A stretch of 53,857 nucleotides of DNA from an uncultured Acetatifactor sp. (GCA_910578215.1 CAJTPH010000028.1:1-53857), one strand, 5' to 3'; shown: positions 8,489-17,337, counted from the stretch's first letter. Numbers and translations: made by a program. Notes: generated by a model not told the origin, from the sequence alone.

Positions 8489-8743
8489 TTATACACACTC
8501 TCCTTCCCAGGGCAGGGGCGCCGAACCCCATCTCCACTCTTTGCCGCTCTCTGCCAGTTCAAGGGTCAGAGGAAAATATTTCATGGAAAATTCTTTTGTC
8601 ATCTGCTGTTTGATTCTACTGTAGTGGTTGAAGTACTCCATGGCACCGCGGTCAGATGGATGGGTGTCCAGGTACAGCCCCAGCTCTATCAGGACAAACC
8701 CCACGATACCGATGTCATGCAAAAGTTGTTCCTTGCTTCCCAT
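8489..8743 (-). CDS. cotJB: Spore coat protein CotJB
   Basis: 84 residues from MGSKEQLL. Family features are LHDIGIVGFVLIELGLYLDTHP, followed by YFNHYSRIKQQM and the terminal region with a conserved Trp. The start at 8743 overlaps the cotJA stop (TAATG) and is placed nine bases after AGGAG; a longer start at 8752 (MCI) lacks spacing. It is co-translated with cotJA and cotJC. Confidence 0.93.
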   Translation of the reverse strand: MGSKEQLLHDIGIVGFVLIELGLYLDTHPSDRGAMEYFNHYSRIKQQMTKEFSMKYFPLTLELAESGKEWRWGSAPLPWEGECV

Positions 8744-9018
8744 TATACACATCTCCTTCCGGTGAAAGGTTTGTTCAGTTCGGGAAATATCGTGCCACTA
8801 CAATATGCCTTCTCTAAATCGTCAAACATTTTATCAAATTTCTGCCATGGCACATAAGCCATTGCGACAGGAAATTTGTCAATGTTTGTTCCGCAGCCGC
8901 GCGAAGCTTCCATGCGCTGCGCAGCTTCCATGAAACGCTTATCTTCATTGGAACGTCTTGCTTCCATGTGATGCATGGCTTCCATGTTGCGCGAAGCTCC
9001 ATTCATATAATCCTGCAT
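8743..9018 (-). CDS. cotJA: Spore coat associated protein CotJA with repeat-built N-terminus
   Basis: 91 residues. The C-terminal half is classic CotJA: FPVAMAYVPWQKF, then AYCSGTIFPELNKPFTGRRC. The N-terminal ~40 residues are not typical and consist of six consecutive 18-bp units reading NGASRN-MEAMHH-MEARRS-NEDKRF-MEAAQR-MEASRG. SD GAAAGG precedes the ATG at 9018. First gene of the cotJ operon, expected to be expressed in the mother cell (sigma-E in Bacillus); I could not identify a convincing sigma-E promoter. Confidence 0.93.
   Translation of the reverse strand: MQDYMNGASRNMEAMHHMEARRSNEDKRFMEAAQRMEASRGCGTNIDKFPVAMAYVPWQKFDKMFDDLEKAYCSGTIFPELNKPFTGRRCV
8896..9003 (-). repeat. 18-bp in-frame tandem repeat, 6 units, CotJA N-terminus
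   Basis: Units on the minus strand begin at 9003, 8985, 8967, 8949, 8931 and 8913. Examples are AATGGAGCTTCGCGCAAC, AATGAAGATAAGCGTTTC, ATGGAAGCTGCGCAGCGC and ATGGAAGCTTCGCGCGGC. The conserved core is (A/N)TG(G/A)AAGC at the start of each unit. The six-codon period is exact and the frame is kept. Confidence 0.85.
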
Positions 9019-9753
9019 TTCGATTCCTTTCCAGTATTTTATTGGTTGCTATATGTTATGTTATCAGCCTGAAAAGGTGCATGGCGGCATTTTAGACAAG
9101 GGCTGAGACGGTAATACCGCATATTTGCCATAAAATAACAATCGTTGTTTATATTTAAGCAAATGACAATATCCATTACGATTTGTCATTTATCTTGAGG
9201 AAAACGGCAATGGCCATTATGATACAGATATTTTGCAGGACATGGCTCGATGCGGAAAATGCGTTGAAGATGCCCAGGCACCTGAACAATACTAATTATT
9301 TGGTGGGCACTGTGGCTTTTGGGTTCGTTCATATTTCATAGAAATAAGCAAATTTTCATATAGAAAATCAAGATATGAATAACTATTTATTTAAAGAAAT
9401 ACAAGACTTATATTGAAGCAAGCAGTAAATACATGCAAATAACGTATGTTTTTTATTTGTATTGTAATCCATGTAATATTTTCTCAGCAGATGAATGTAA
9501 AATTAATCATCCAATGTAAAAGCTATTTTTAATGAAGAAGCTGCTCTTTATAAATAACATTTGATAATTTCCACTAAAAAATAATTTTCATTATATAAGC
9601 AAAAAAACATTTAATAGAAATTACAGCTTCAAAAAGAAATCCGGAAATCAGCCCATCAAAAAAACATGCGTTACATAACATAAACTATCCAAAAATTCAG
9701 AAACCAATTAAACAATTTTTCTTCTCGGAGTATAAGTTGTTTTCCACCTAACG
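9019..9753. other. AT-rich stretch with no convincing gene
   Basis: Between cotJA and degV. All frames are short. It includes the leader of cotJA, a 9-bp perfect inverted repeat AAATGACAA/TTGTCATTT (9161-9169 and 9183-9191) and a very AT-rich part (about 9340-9700). A short plus-strand frame ending in GKCVEDAQAPEQY near 9270-9294 reads like protein but has no start and may be a gene remnant. Confidence 0.6.
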
Positions 9754-9783
9754 CAAAAAACGGCATCCCACTCGGAATACCGT
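9754..9783 (-). terminator. Intrinsic terminator of degV
   Basis: On the minus strand ACGGTATTCC (9783-9774), 4-nt loop, GGGATGCCGT (9769-9760), fully paired with G-U wobbles, then TTTTTTG. It lies about 100 nt after the degV stop. Confidence 0.7.
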
Positions 9784-9884
9784 CGTTTACTGGACTGAAA
9801 GTACACGGTTCAGCCGCCTCTCCCAGCTTTTCCACTGTGACAGGCTTCATTGTCGTCACACACTGCAAAGCGATACATAACACC

Positions 9885-10757
9885 CTACCTGGATTCTCCC
9901 ATAAAAAAGAATGCCACTGTCCCGCAGCCCGTGTGTGTGCCGATCGTAGGACCGATATGATTGATCAGGCAGTTCTCTATGCCAAACCGCTCTCTCACCC
10001 GGTCGCGTACATACTCCGCATCCTCCAGGGCGTCGCTGTGGCTGATAAAAATACAGTCCTCCCTATTTTCCTGCGCCCATGTGCCCATCTTTTCACCCAT
10101 GTAGTCCACCAGCGCGTCCAGAGACTTTCTCCGTCCCCTGACCTTGCCAATAAGGATCAGATGCCCCTCGTTGTCAACATGCAGCTTTGGCTTGATGGAT
10201 GCCAGCGTGCCGAGAATGGCGGCCGTCTTGCTGACGCGCCCACCCCTGTGGAGATGATGCAGATCCTCCACGGTAAAAACATGGACCACATTCAGCGCGT
10301 GCTCCCTAAGCCACTGCGCCGTCGCCTCTAATGTCTTTCCCTCATCCCGCAGCCGTATTGCCTTATGTACAAGCAAGCCCTCGCCCATGGAAGCGCAGAG
10401 GCTGTCAATCACAATGATCTTAACATCGGGATGCTCCTCCATAATTTCCGCCGCCGCAATGCACATATTGTTGTAGGTGCCGCTTAAGCCGGACGAAAAG
10501 GCAATATGCAGGATTTCCTTGTCTGTCTTGATATACTCCTCAAAATACTCCCTGGCATCCTCCGGGTTGATCTGGGAGGTAGTGGGCATCTTGCCCTCCT
10601 CCCTTATCAGACGGTAAAATTCTTTCCAGTCCAGTTCTTTATCGCGCCCGTAGGTAATCCCGTCCATGATATAGCTGATAGGCATGCATCCCACATTGTG
10701 CTTCTCCAGGTATTCCACCGGCAAATCGGCAGTACTGTCCGTGGTGATCTTAAACAT
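9885..10757 (-). CDS. DegV family fatty-acid-binding protein
   Basis: 290 residues, normal length. DegV proteins bind a fatty acid and, in Gram-positive bacteria with FakA, present it for phosphorylation; a few have other roles. Visible features: TTDSTADLP near the N-terminus, MPTTSQINP, the SSGLSGTYNN ligand loop, HHLHRGGRVSK and a GPTIGTHTGCGT C-terminal motif. SD AGGAG precedes the ATG. It is a single gene with its own terminator (9754-9783). Confidence 0.92.
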   Translation of the reverse strand: MFKITTDSTADLPVEYLEKHNVGCMPISYIMDGITYGRDKELDWKEFYRLIREEGKMPTTSQINPEDAREYFEEYIKTDKEILHIAFSSGLSGTYNNMCIAAAEIMEEHPDVKIIVIDSLCASMGEGLLVHKAIRLRDEGKTLEATAQWLREHALNVVHVFTVEDLHHLHRGGRVSKTAAILGTLASIKPKLHVDNEGHLILIGKVRGRRKSLDALVDYMGEKMGTWAQENREDCIFISHSDALEDAEYVRDRVRERFGIENCLINHIGPTIGTHTGCGTVAFFFMGESR

Positions 10758-10951
10758 AGCTTAATCTCCTATGAAACGTTTTTTCATTGCTTAAACCTAT
10801 AAAATCAGAAGTATCACACGGTATATTGGATTATTTATATTTACCCTTACATTAAACAAAGCAATAGCCGCATGGCCCTTATCTCCCGACAGACGACCTC
10901 TCCGCCGTCCGTCTGTTCACAAGTATATCACTAAACACGGACTTTTTCAAT

Positions 10952-10998
10952 GCAAGTTTTTAATGCAAGTTTTATTGCAAGTTTTACCGCAAGTTTTA
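10952..10998 (-). repeat. 12-13 bp tandem repeat spanning the stop of the germination gene
   Basis: Four copies of GCAAGTTTT(A) on the plus strand start at 10952, 10965, 10977 and 10989. The stop codon of the GerA-like gene (10998-10996) lies in the copy nearest the gene, so each copy brings a TAA on the minus strand. Confidence 0.8.
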
Positions 10999-12438
10999 TT
11001 CCTTCCCCTTAAACGCCCCCGGCAGACGTGTCCGAATCAGCCTGCTCTTTAGCTTTTGACAATCCAGGGGAATCAACGGATAGATATAGCTTCTTCTGGA
11101 AACCGTCCTGTTGCAGCAGATAGACAGCAACGCTATGGCAATTCCGGCTATATAGCCCCACAGCCCAAACCACTGAGTCAGCAAAAGATTAATGATCCGC
11201 AGGAATTTCAGCGCATATCCAAGCTCATAATTGGCCTGGGTATAGTTGGCGATGGCCACAAACGCCATATAGAGCATTACCTCCGAGGAAAACCAGCCGC
11301 TGTTTACCGAGAACTCTCCCAGTACCAGCGCCGCCATTACGCTTAAGGGCGTACTCAGCATGTTGGGCGTATTTACCGCCGCCAGCTTCAGCCCGTCTAT
11401 GGCAAGCTCCAAAATCAAAAACTGCCAGATAAGCGGAATGTTGGGGTCCTCCTTCAGCAAAATAAAGGAAAAGCTCTCGGGAACCCATTCCGCATGGTTT
11501 ATAAGCAGCAGAAAGGTCGGCGTCATGATATAGGTAAACAGCGCAATCAAAAAGCGGGTGATCCTCAGATAGGTACCTGTGATAGGGGGAAAATAATAAT
11601 CGTCCGCCTCCTCCACCACATCGAAAATCGTTGTGGGAAGAATCATTGCGGAGGGCGAATTGTCAACCAATATTACAATGTTTCCCTCCAGTATCTGTGC
11701 TGCCGCGGCATCGGGTCTTTCGGTATACTTAAACTTCGGAAACGGGTTATACCAGCGTCTCTGATAAAGGCATTCCGCCAGCGATTCCTGATTCATGGTC
11801 AGGGAATCCACCTTGATCGCCTGGATCTTTCCCCGGACCTCCTTCAGAAAATCCTGATCCACCCTTCCATTCATATAGCAAAGCACAATATCCGTATGGG
11901 AGCTTTCCCCAGCGGACAGCATTTCCATATGCAGGTCGGCGCTTCGTATCCTGCGCCGTATCAGCGCCGTATTGGACACAAGCGTCTCCACAAAGCCGTC
12001 CTTGGAGCCTCTGAGCACCTTGTCCTTCTCCGGCTCCGCCACGCCTCTTGAGGGATAGGTTCTGGAGTCGATCACCAGCGCCTTTGGGTAGCCGTCAATC
12101 AGCAGCAGGAACATGCCGGACAGAAGCGAGGTTATCAGCGTCTCATACTTATCCTCAATATCCACCTCCACATAAGGGGTAAATTCTTTGGAAAGCATAT
12201 GCATATCCTCCGGCATTTTGTCCGGCGTCAGATCCATAAAATACTGCAGCAGCTTCTGCGCCAGATCGTCCTTGCAGAAGCCGTCCACCAGATACATGCA
12301 CGCCTCCCTCCCACCGATGTGCACAACCCTGTATATTACGTCAAAATTTGCCTTCACGTCCAACACCTGATTCAGGTAATCCATGTCCTCCTGAAGGGAA
12401 CCGCTCAAAAAATATTTTTTATCTGTATTTATATCCAA
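10996..12438 (-). CDS. GerA/SpoVAF-family spore germination protein
   Basis: 480 residues. The N-terminal hydrophilic domain carries the family sequence PSRGVAEPEKDKVLRGSKDGFVET and NTALIRRRIRS. The C-terminal half holds about five to six membrane segments after ILVDNSPSAMILPTTIFDVV and PPITGTYLRITRF. These proteins sit in the inner spore membrane and act in germinant sensing (GerA type) or with the SpoVA dipicolinate channel (SpoVAF). No GerAB/GerAC or spoVA neighbours are present, and the sequence looks closer to SpoVAF; this is inference. The start is TTG at 12438, eight bases after AAGGAG. Tandem repeats cover the 3' end. Confidence 0.88.
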   Translation of the reverse strand: MDINTDKKYFLSGSLQEDMDYLNQVLDVKANFDVIYRVVHIGGREACMYLVDGFCKDDLAQKLLQYFMDLTPDKMPEDMHMLSKEFTPYVEVDIEDKYETLITSLLSGMFLLLIDGYPKALVIDSRTYPSRGVAEPEKDKVLRGSKDGFVETLVSNTALIRRRIRSADLHMEMLSAGESSHTDIVLCYMNGRVDQDFLKEVRGKIQAIKVDSLTMNQESLAECLYQRRWYNPFPKFKYTERPDAAAAQILEGNIVILVDNSPSAMILPTTIFDVVEEADDYYFPPITGTYLRITRFLIALFTYIMTPTFLLLINHAEWVPESFSFILLKEDPNIPLIWQFLILELAIDGLKLAAVNTPNMLSTPLSVMAALVLGEFSVNSGWFSSEVMLYMAFVAIANYTQANYELGYALKFLRIINLLLTQWFGLWGYIAGIAIALLSICCNRTVSRRSYIYPLIPLDCQKLKSRLIRTRLPGAFKGKE

Positions 12439-12543
12439 AATAAAAGCTCCTTTTTAACTCCTGCCTGATTTTCACTGCATTCAATCATAGCATTCATCAA
12501 AAAGGAGAAACCTATACTAATGAAGAAAAGATTTTCATAGATA

Positions 12544-13056
12544 TTATTGAGTGGTACTTCCCAGCCCGCCGTTTCTCACGCCGTCCGCCTCATCGTCCAC
12601 CGTGATTCCGTACTCCAGAAAAATTCCCTGCGCAAAGCCTGTACCCTGGGTTACATCCACTGTCCTTCCCTCGTTGGAGGCGTTTGTCAACTTGATAAAA
12701 ATATGCCCCTCGTTGTCGGAATTATAATAATCGCTGTCAATGACTCCCACGGTGTTGTTCATCTGCAGACGGTATTTAAAGCCCAGCCCGCTTCTGGGAT
12801 AAAGCTTCAGCACCCAGTCCTCATCCATTTTTACCCGGATACCCGTGGGTATCTTGATAGTTGCCGCAGGCGGCAGCGAAAAAGAAAAAGGAGCGAAAAA
12901 ATCATACCCCGCGCTGCCCCTCGTGGCACGCCTTGGCATAAGCAGCGACTCGTACATATCTCTGATATCGTCTTCCGTGTACTGGGGAAATTCCTCCCTC
13001 ATTGCCTCGACAAAATTCTCCTCGCTCACCTTAAAAAACTGTGCAACTCGCTTCAT
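12544..13056 (-). CDS. dut: dUTP diphosphatase
   Basis: 170 residues from MKRVAQFF. Trimeric dUTPase motifs are visible: RGSAGYDFFAP (motif 1), YPRSGLGFKYRL (motif 2), NTVGVIDSDYYN (motif 3), EGRTVDVTQGTGFAQGIF (motif 4) and a C-terminal glycine-rich RNGGLGST (motif 5). It hydrolyses dUTP to dUMP, which fits its place behind nrdDG. The N-terminal ~45 residues (QFFKVSEENFVEAM...) are extra to the fold. A GTG at 13107 overlapping nrdG would add 17 residues, but GGAGGAAGG precedes the 13056 ATG. Confidence 0.9.
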   Translation of the reverse strand: MKRVAQFFKVSEENFVEAMREEFPQYTEDDIRDMYESLLMPRRATRGSAGYDFFAPFSFSLPPAATIKIPTGIRVKMDEDWVLKLYPRSGLGFKYRLQMNNTVGVIDSDYYNSDNEGHIFIKLTNASNEGRTVDVTQGTGFAQGIFLEYGITVDDEADGVRNGGLGSTTQ

Positions 13057-13099
13057 AGGCCCATGCCTTCCTCCAATAAATGTCTCCGCGGCTGATCCG

Positions 13100-13657
13100 T
13101 CATTCACAGCATCCGCCGATTACGGGTTTTTCGGTTATCTGATAGGAATCTGCGTAATCTCCGCAGTGCAGCACCGGATATGCCGGGTCCGGCTGCCTTA
13201 ATGTCTCCTGCACATCGATGACACGCTGATTCGTGCTGCCCTTCCAGAGCAGCTTCACATCCTTTTCTTCCTCATGGAACTCACCGTCCACAACCACATC
13301 CACATATTTCATCAGGGAATACTGCATGATATTTTCCCAGCTATCCCCCGTATATAACCAAATCGTCTTATCCGGAAACCTTTCCCTGATCTGCGCCATA
13401 AGCTCCCGTACATCCAGCCTGTTTGCCGGATGCAGCGGATCTCCGCCCGAAAAGGTGATCCCCGAAATATAGCTTTTGCCCAACTGTTCAAAGATCTCCT
13501 GCTTTGCCGCCTCGTCGAAGTAAAGACCGCCGTCAGGGTCCCATGTGACCGGATTATGGCATCCCCTGCAGCAATGGCTGCAGCCTGCCAGCCACAGTAC
13601 CACCCGCAGCCCGTCCCCGTTCAGCATATCGTCCTTTGTTATATTGTGATACCTCAT
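13100..13657 (-). CDS. nrdG: Anaerobic ribonucleotide reductase activating protein
   Basis: 185 residues. Radical SAM enzyme that installs the glycyl radical on NrdD. CX3CX2C cluster motif in CSHCCRGCHNP, followed by the SAM-binding FSGGDPL. A Cys-rich end (GGCCE) is present. The gene starts 2 nt after the nrdD stop, so the two are co-transcribed; dut follows. Confidence 0.96.
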   Translation of the reverse strand: MRYHNITKDDMLNGDGLRVVLWLAGCSHCCRGCHNPVTWDPDGGLYFDEAAKQEIFEQLGKSYISGITFSGGDPLHPANRLDVRELMAQIRERFPDKTIWLYTGDSWENIMQYSLMKYVDVVVDGEFHEEEKDVKLLWKGSTNQRVIDVQETLRQPDPAYPVLHCGDYADSYQITEKPVIGGCCE

Positions 13658-13659
13658 AG

Positions 13660-15849
13660 CTACATGGATTTCCTTTCCGCAATTTCCGCCATCTTCGCAT
13701 CGTTGAGCCTGGTATCGCCATGTACGCGCGAATAAGACAGATAACCGTTCATACGGTCAATCTTTGTCAGATTACGGCTGCCGCACTTGGGGCAGACATC
13801 CATCTCCAGCTCCTGATGCCCGCAGTCATCACAATAAGCAAGGGACAGATTTACTCCCTCATAAAAGCCCATTTCCATGGCGCGGCGTATCAGGGTTTTG
13901 ATCGCCTCCAGATTATAATCGATGGGATACTTTACATACTGTATTTTGCCGCCGTTGCACAGGTTCCAGAAGCGGTCCTCTATATCCTGCTTCTCAATGG
14001 GCGTAATATCCTCCGATACATGACAGTGAAAGCTGTTGCTGACATACTCCCTGTCGGACACGCCCTCCACAATACCGTACTTATTGCGGAACTGCTTTAC
14101 CTGGACTCCGCAGAGATTCTCGGCAGGCGTTCCGTAAATGGCGTACAGGTTCCCGTCCTGCTCCTTAAATTCATTGACTCTGGCGTTGATATACTCCATT
14201 ACCTCCAGAGCAAAGGCACCGTCCTCAACCAGGGATTTACCGTTGTACAGCTCCTGCAGCTCATTCAGCGCCGTGATGCCGAAGCTTGCCGTGGCCGACT
14301 TTAAAAGAGGCTTTATCTTGTCATGCAACCCCAGCTTCCCTCCCAGGAACCCGCCCTCACAGTACGCAAGAGGGTTGGTGGACGCACGCATCTCCCCCAG
14401 ATAGGCATAGGTACGGATATGAAGCTGACGGATCAGGTTTAAATAATAGTCCAGCACCTCGTAAAAATCCCGGCTCTCTTTCCTTGCCTTTGCCAGAATC
14501 ATGGGCAGGTGAAGGGACACCGCGCCGATGTTAAAACGCCCTACAAACACGGGCATGTCCTTTTCATCCGCAGGATGCATGCCTCCCCTCTCATACCAGG
14601 GGGAAAGAAATGCGCGGCAGCCCATGGGAGAGATAACTCTGCCATACTGCCTGTATATACTTGCCACATAGCCCTTTCCGGTCAGGCTCAGCCAATCGGG
14701 GTACATCGTCTTGGCGGAGCATTCCACTCCCGCCTCAAACACATCCTCCAGCGGCTTCCCCGGCCCATGCAGGTTCTCGTCATATAAAAATACGATCTTG
14801 GGGAATAAGACAGGCTTCTTACACTCTTTTTTACCCTGCCCCTGCCTTCTTACATTCAGCATCGTGATTGACGCAAGCCTTGCAAACCTGCCGGTTCCGG
14901 TGCCCGCCGTCACGGTGATAAAGGGATAGTCTCCACGGCTGCTTCCCACGGTGTTGAACTTGTACTCCCATCCCTGGAAGCCCTGCTCAAACTCCCTTCT
15001 CAGGTCCGCATAGGCTTCCGCCTCCGCCGCTTCCCTGTCAATGCCAAGCCTTAAATATTTGTCAATATATTTCTGATAGGATTTCTCCGCATAGGGCTCC
15101 AGGATCAGGTCCACGCTTGGAACCGTAAAGCCCCCGTACTGCTGGCTTGCGGCGCTTAACACAATATCCCCGATCACATCGAAGGCAACGTCAAGGGATT
15201 TGGGCTCGTTGTACCACACATTCCCCATCTCAAAGCCGCCGCTCAGCACGTTCTGCACATCAAAAAGGCAGCAATTCATGGTATCCCTCCGGGCCGACAT
15301 ATCATGAATATAGATGTATCCGTCCCTGCACGCCTGAATCTCCTCCGTGGTCAGGAAAAACTTCTGGTACAGCTCCTTGTTGAGCTGGTTAAAAATCAGA
15401 CTTCTCTTGGTTGCGACAAGCGCAGAGTCCGTGTTGGCGTTTTCCTTGTCGCCGATATACATAATGGACTGGCTCTTTTTATACACATCGTCCAGCATGC
15501 GCACAAAATCCTGCTTATAGTTGCGGTAATCCCGGTAGCTCTTTGCAACCACAGGCTTCACCTGCTCCAGCGCGCTCTCAACAATGTTATGCATCACAGG
15601 AATGGGAATCTCGTTCACGTCAAGCTCATTTACCTTGTCGATGACATACCTGCAGATATGGCGTTCTTCTTCCTCGGTAAATTTTGTCAATGCTCTGTAT
15701 GCGCTTTTTGCCACGGCATTGATCACCTTCTGGACATTGAAGGCTTCCTTGCTGCCGTCCTTTTTGACCACATAGACCGTCCCGCAGGGCATATACTCCT
15801 CACCATAGTTGACGTTTTGTGTAGCTGCCTGATAAAAATTACTGCTCAT
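13660..15849 (-). CDS. nrdD: Anaerobic ribonucleoside-triphosphate reductase (class III)
   Basis: 729 residues. The N-terminal ATP-cone (VVKKDGSKEAFNVQKVINAV, about 28-110) is the allosteric domain. The catalytic barrel follows. The C-terminus has the zinc site CDDCGH...CPKCGS and the glycyl radical loop RMNGYLS. It reduces NTPs to dNTPs without oxygen and is activated by NrdG. Transcribed from a sigma-A promoter (16000-16028) with two NrdR boxes (15943-15987) behind it. Confidence 0.97.
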   Translation of the reverse strand: MSSNFYQAATQNVNYGEEYMPCGTVYVVKKDGSKEAFNVQKVINAVAKSAYRALTKFTEEEERHICRYVIDKVNELDVNEIPIPVMHNIVESALEQVKPVVAKSYRDYRNYKQDFVRMLDDVYKKSQSIMYIGDKENANTDSALVATKRSLIFNQLNKELYQKFFLTTEEIQACRDGYIYIHDMSARRDTMNCCLFDVQNVLSGGFEMGNVWYNEPKSLDVAFDVIGDIVLSAASQQYGGFTVPSVDLILEPYAEKSYQKYIDKYLRLGIDREAAEAEAYADLRREFEQGFQGWEYKFNTVGSSRGDYPFITVTAGTGTGRFARLASITMLNVRRQGQGKKECKKPVLFPKIVFLYDENLHGPGKPLEDVFEAGVECSAKTMYPDWLSLTGKGYVASIYRQYGRVISPMGCRAFLSPWYERGGMHPADEKDMPVFVGRFNIGAVSLHLPMILAKARKESRDFYEVLDYYLNLIRQLHIRTYAYLGEMRASTNPLAYCEGGFLGGKLGLHDKIKPLLKSATASFGITALNELQELYNGKSLVEDGAFALEVMEYINARVNEFKEQDGNLYAIYGTPAENLCGVQVKQFRNKYGIVEGVSDREYVSNSFHCHVSEDITPIEKQDIEDRFWNLCNGGKIQYVKYPIDYNLEAIKTLIRRAMEMGFYEGVNLSLAYCDDCGHQELEMDVCPKCGSRNLTKIDRMNGYLSYSRVHGDTRLNDAKMAEIAERKSM

Positions 15850-15942
15850 TGCGCACCCGTTTCCTTCCGTTATGCCATATTAATGTATCCGTCCTTACAA
15901 TATACCTCAAAATTATTACATTGTGTAATCATAGCATTTCAT

Positions 15943-15987
15943 CACTAAATATAGTATGCTTTGGTCTTCGCCAACAATATATTGTGC
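15943..15987 (-). promoter_or_regulatory. Two NrdR boxes upstream of nrdD
   Basis: Palindromic 12-mers ACTAAATATAGT (15944-15955) and ACAATATATTGT (15974-15985) fit the NrdR box pattern (ACA-N-TATAT-N-TGT). Their centres are 30 bp apart, about three helical turns, as in known NrdR targets. The ATP-cone repressor NrdR would shut off nrdDG when dATP is high. nrdR itself is not in the window. Confidence 0.75.
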
Positions 15988-15999
15988 CGATCATCTAAC

Positions 16000-16028
16000 A
16001 GTATAAGAAAGTTTTCCCGGCTTGTCAA
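16000..16028 (-). promoter_or_regulatory. Sigma-A promoter of nrdD
   Basis: TTGACA (16028-16023), 17-nt spacer, TATACT (16005-16000) on the minus strand. The predicted start near 15993 lies just before the NrdR boxes. Confidence 0.75.
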
Positions 16029-16053
16029 CAAACAGCCGCCTTAAATAATCCAC

Positions 16054-16090
16054 AAAAAAATATCTAAAATTCTATTAAAAATTTAGATAT
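16054..16090 (-). terminator. Intrinsic terminator of the WYL regulator gene
   Basis: Nine-bp stem ATATCTAAA/TTTAGATAT (16090-16082 with 16068-16060) followed by a T7 tract. The TAA stop of the gene (16085-16083) lies inside the first arm, so coding and termination overlap. Confidence 0.75.
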
Positions 16091-17129
16091 CTTTTGCTTG
16101 ACTTTCTGCATTTAAACTTTTTACCTCGGAAATTCCCGCCGTCAGCCGCATGGTGACAATAATTTCCTCCAGCCATTTCGCATATTGCTCCCTGACCGAA
16201 ACCGGCGTAACGACCACCGCCTCCCGCCCGATGCCGGACAGCCAGCCGAAAAACTGACCGCTGACCGCCACGCGCGCCCGGATGCGGAACACCCTTTCCG
16301 TCATGGGACGGATGTCCACCTCCCTGCCGAAACGGTCGATTACGACGCCTATAAGCCTGTTGGGAAACTGCAGAGTCACCGTCTGCTCCTCTCCCCCGAA
16401 CATGCCGAAGGTCTGATTGGTATAGTCCGCCAGGTCTACCCTGGCAAACTGCTCCATGCCCTCCCTTGCCGCTTTCAGCACCTTCACCTGCCCGATCTTG
16501 TCCACCCGGTAGTGCTTCATTATGCCCTCCGCACTGTCGTATGCGGCAAGGTAATAGTTCTCCTCCCGCCAGATAAGCGCCCAGGGACTCACCCTTTTCT
16601 CGCCGTTTTGCCGCGGCACAAGCTCTTTTTTCAGATTCCAGTCCATATACTGAAAGCTTATCTGCTTATTTTCCTGAATGGCCCTATGTATACTGTCAAC
16701 ACTGTAATAAATACTCTCGTTTTCCGTCTTTATCCGCCTGGCAACATACACCTGACGCTGCAGCTTTCCCGCGTCATGCTTTCCCGCCAGCTGCTCCAGC
16801 TTCTTGATCAGGGTCCGCGATTTTCTTGTGGTAATGAAACGGGACGCCTGCACCGCGTCAACCAGAAGCTTCAGCTCCGCAAGCTCAAAATCCCTGCATG
16901 CCATATAATAGCCGCCGCCAAGCCTGCTATGGACCTGAATGATATCGTAGCCAAAATCGCAGAGCTTCTCAATGTCGTCATAAATACTTTTGCGCTCGGA
17001 ATGGATTCCCTTCTCCTCCAGATATGCAATGATATCCGCCGTGCTCACCGGATGGTTCTCATCCGTATTTTCCGTCAAAAGCTTTACAATATACAGAAGC
17101 TTAAGCTTTTGTCCCGCCGATTTCGCCAT
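16083..17129 (-). CDS. WYL-domain transcriptional regulator
   Basis: 348 residues. An N-terminal winged HTH (about 8-70, VSTADIIAYLEEKGIHSERKSIYDDI) is followed by a WYL domain (about 140-215, RAIQENKQISFQYMDW, SPWALIWREENYYLAAYD, HYRVDKI) and a C-terminal WCX-type extension. Such proteins are ligand-responsive regulators, often of stress or nucleotide-linked genes. Ligand and targets are not apparent. It lies downstream of the small membrane protein 17182-17337 and divergence is absent, so both may share the promoter at 17446-17474. Confidence 0.92.
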   Translation of the reverse strand: MAKSAGQKLKLLYIVKLLTENTDENHPVSTADIIAYLEEKGIHSERKSIYDDIEKLCDFGYDIIQVHSRLGGGYYMACRDFELAELKLLVDAVQASRFITTRKSRTLIKKLEQLAGKHDAGKLQRQVYVARRIKTENESIYYSVDSIHRAIQENKQISFQYMDWNLKKELVPRQNGEKRVSPWALIWREENYYLAAYDSAEGIMKHYRVDKIGQVKVLKAAREGMEQFARVDLADYTNQTFGMFGGEEQTVTLQFPNRLIGVVIDRFGREVDIRPMTERVFRIRARVAVSGQFFGWLSGIGREAVVVTPVSVREQYAKWLEEIIVTMRLTAGISEVKSLNAESQAKDI

Positions 17130-17181
17130 ATCAAACCTCCAGCAAGGTGCGCCGCCCTCATCCCGGGGATTCGCGGCAGAC

Positions 17182-17337
17182 CTATTTTACAGTGCCCTCG
17201 TCTGTGGAAAGCGCCCCTGCCTGCGCGTTCTTTTTCTTTGCCCAGGCGATTCCGATTGCCGTCGCAGCGCCTGCCACCGCCACAATTATAACCAGCAGAA
17301 TAATCTGAGACAAAAATGTGTTGATAAAATTAATCAT
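17182..17337 (-). CDS. Small single-pass membrane protein
   Basis: 51 residues from MINFINTFLSQ. One hydrophobic segment (IILLVIIVAVAGAATAIGIAW) is followed by a basic KKK stop-transfer and a short polar tail. SD GGGGAGG precedes the ATG by 7 nt; a longer frame from 17364 has no SD. A strong promoter is present 110 nt upstream. Not recognised; function unknown. Confidence 0.65.
   Translation of the reverse strand: MINFINTFLSQIILLVIIVAVAGAATAIGIAWAKKKNAQAGALSTDEGTVK

Noticed and set aside
9671..9883. A 70-codon minus-strand frame whose end (PFFALGGKQLILREEKLFNWF) resembles an excisionase-type HTH.
   Set aside because: It lacks an SD, directly follows degV and its middle is the degV terminator hairpin (9754-9783); the likeness covers only the C-terminal third and is probably chance.
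12519..12536. AATGAAGAAAAGATTTTC on the plus strand, close to the 18-bp repeat unit.
   Set aside because: Single copy, opposite strand to the neighbouring genes, and it equals a common MKKR-type start; not enough to call a repeat.
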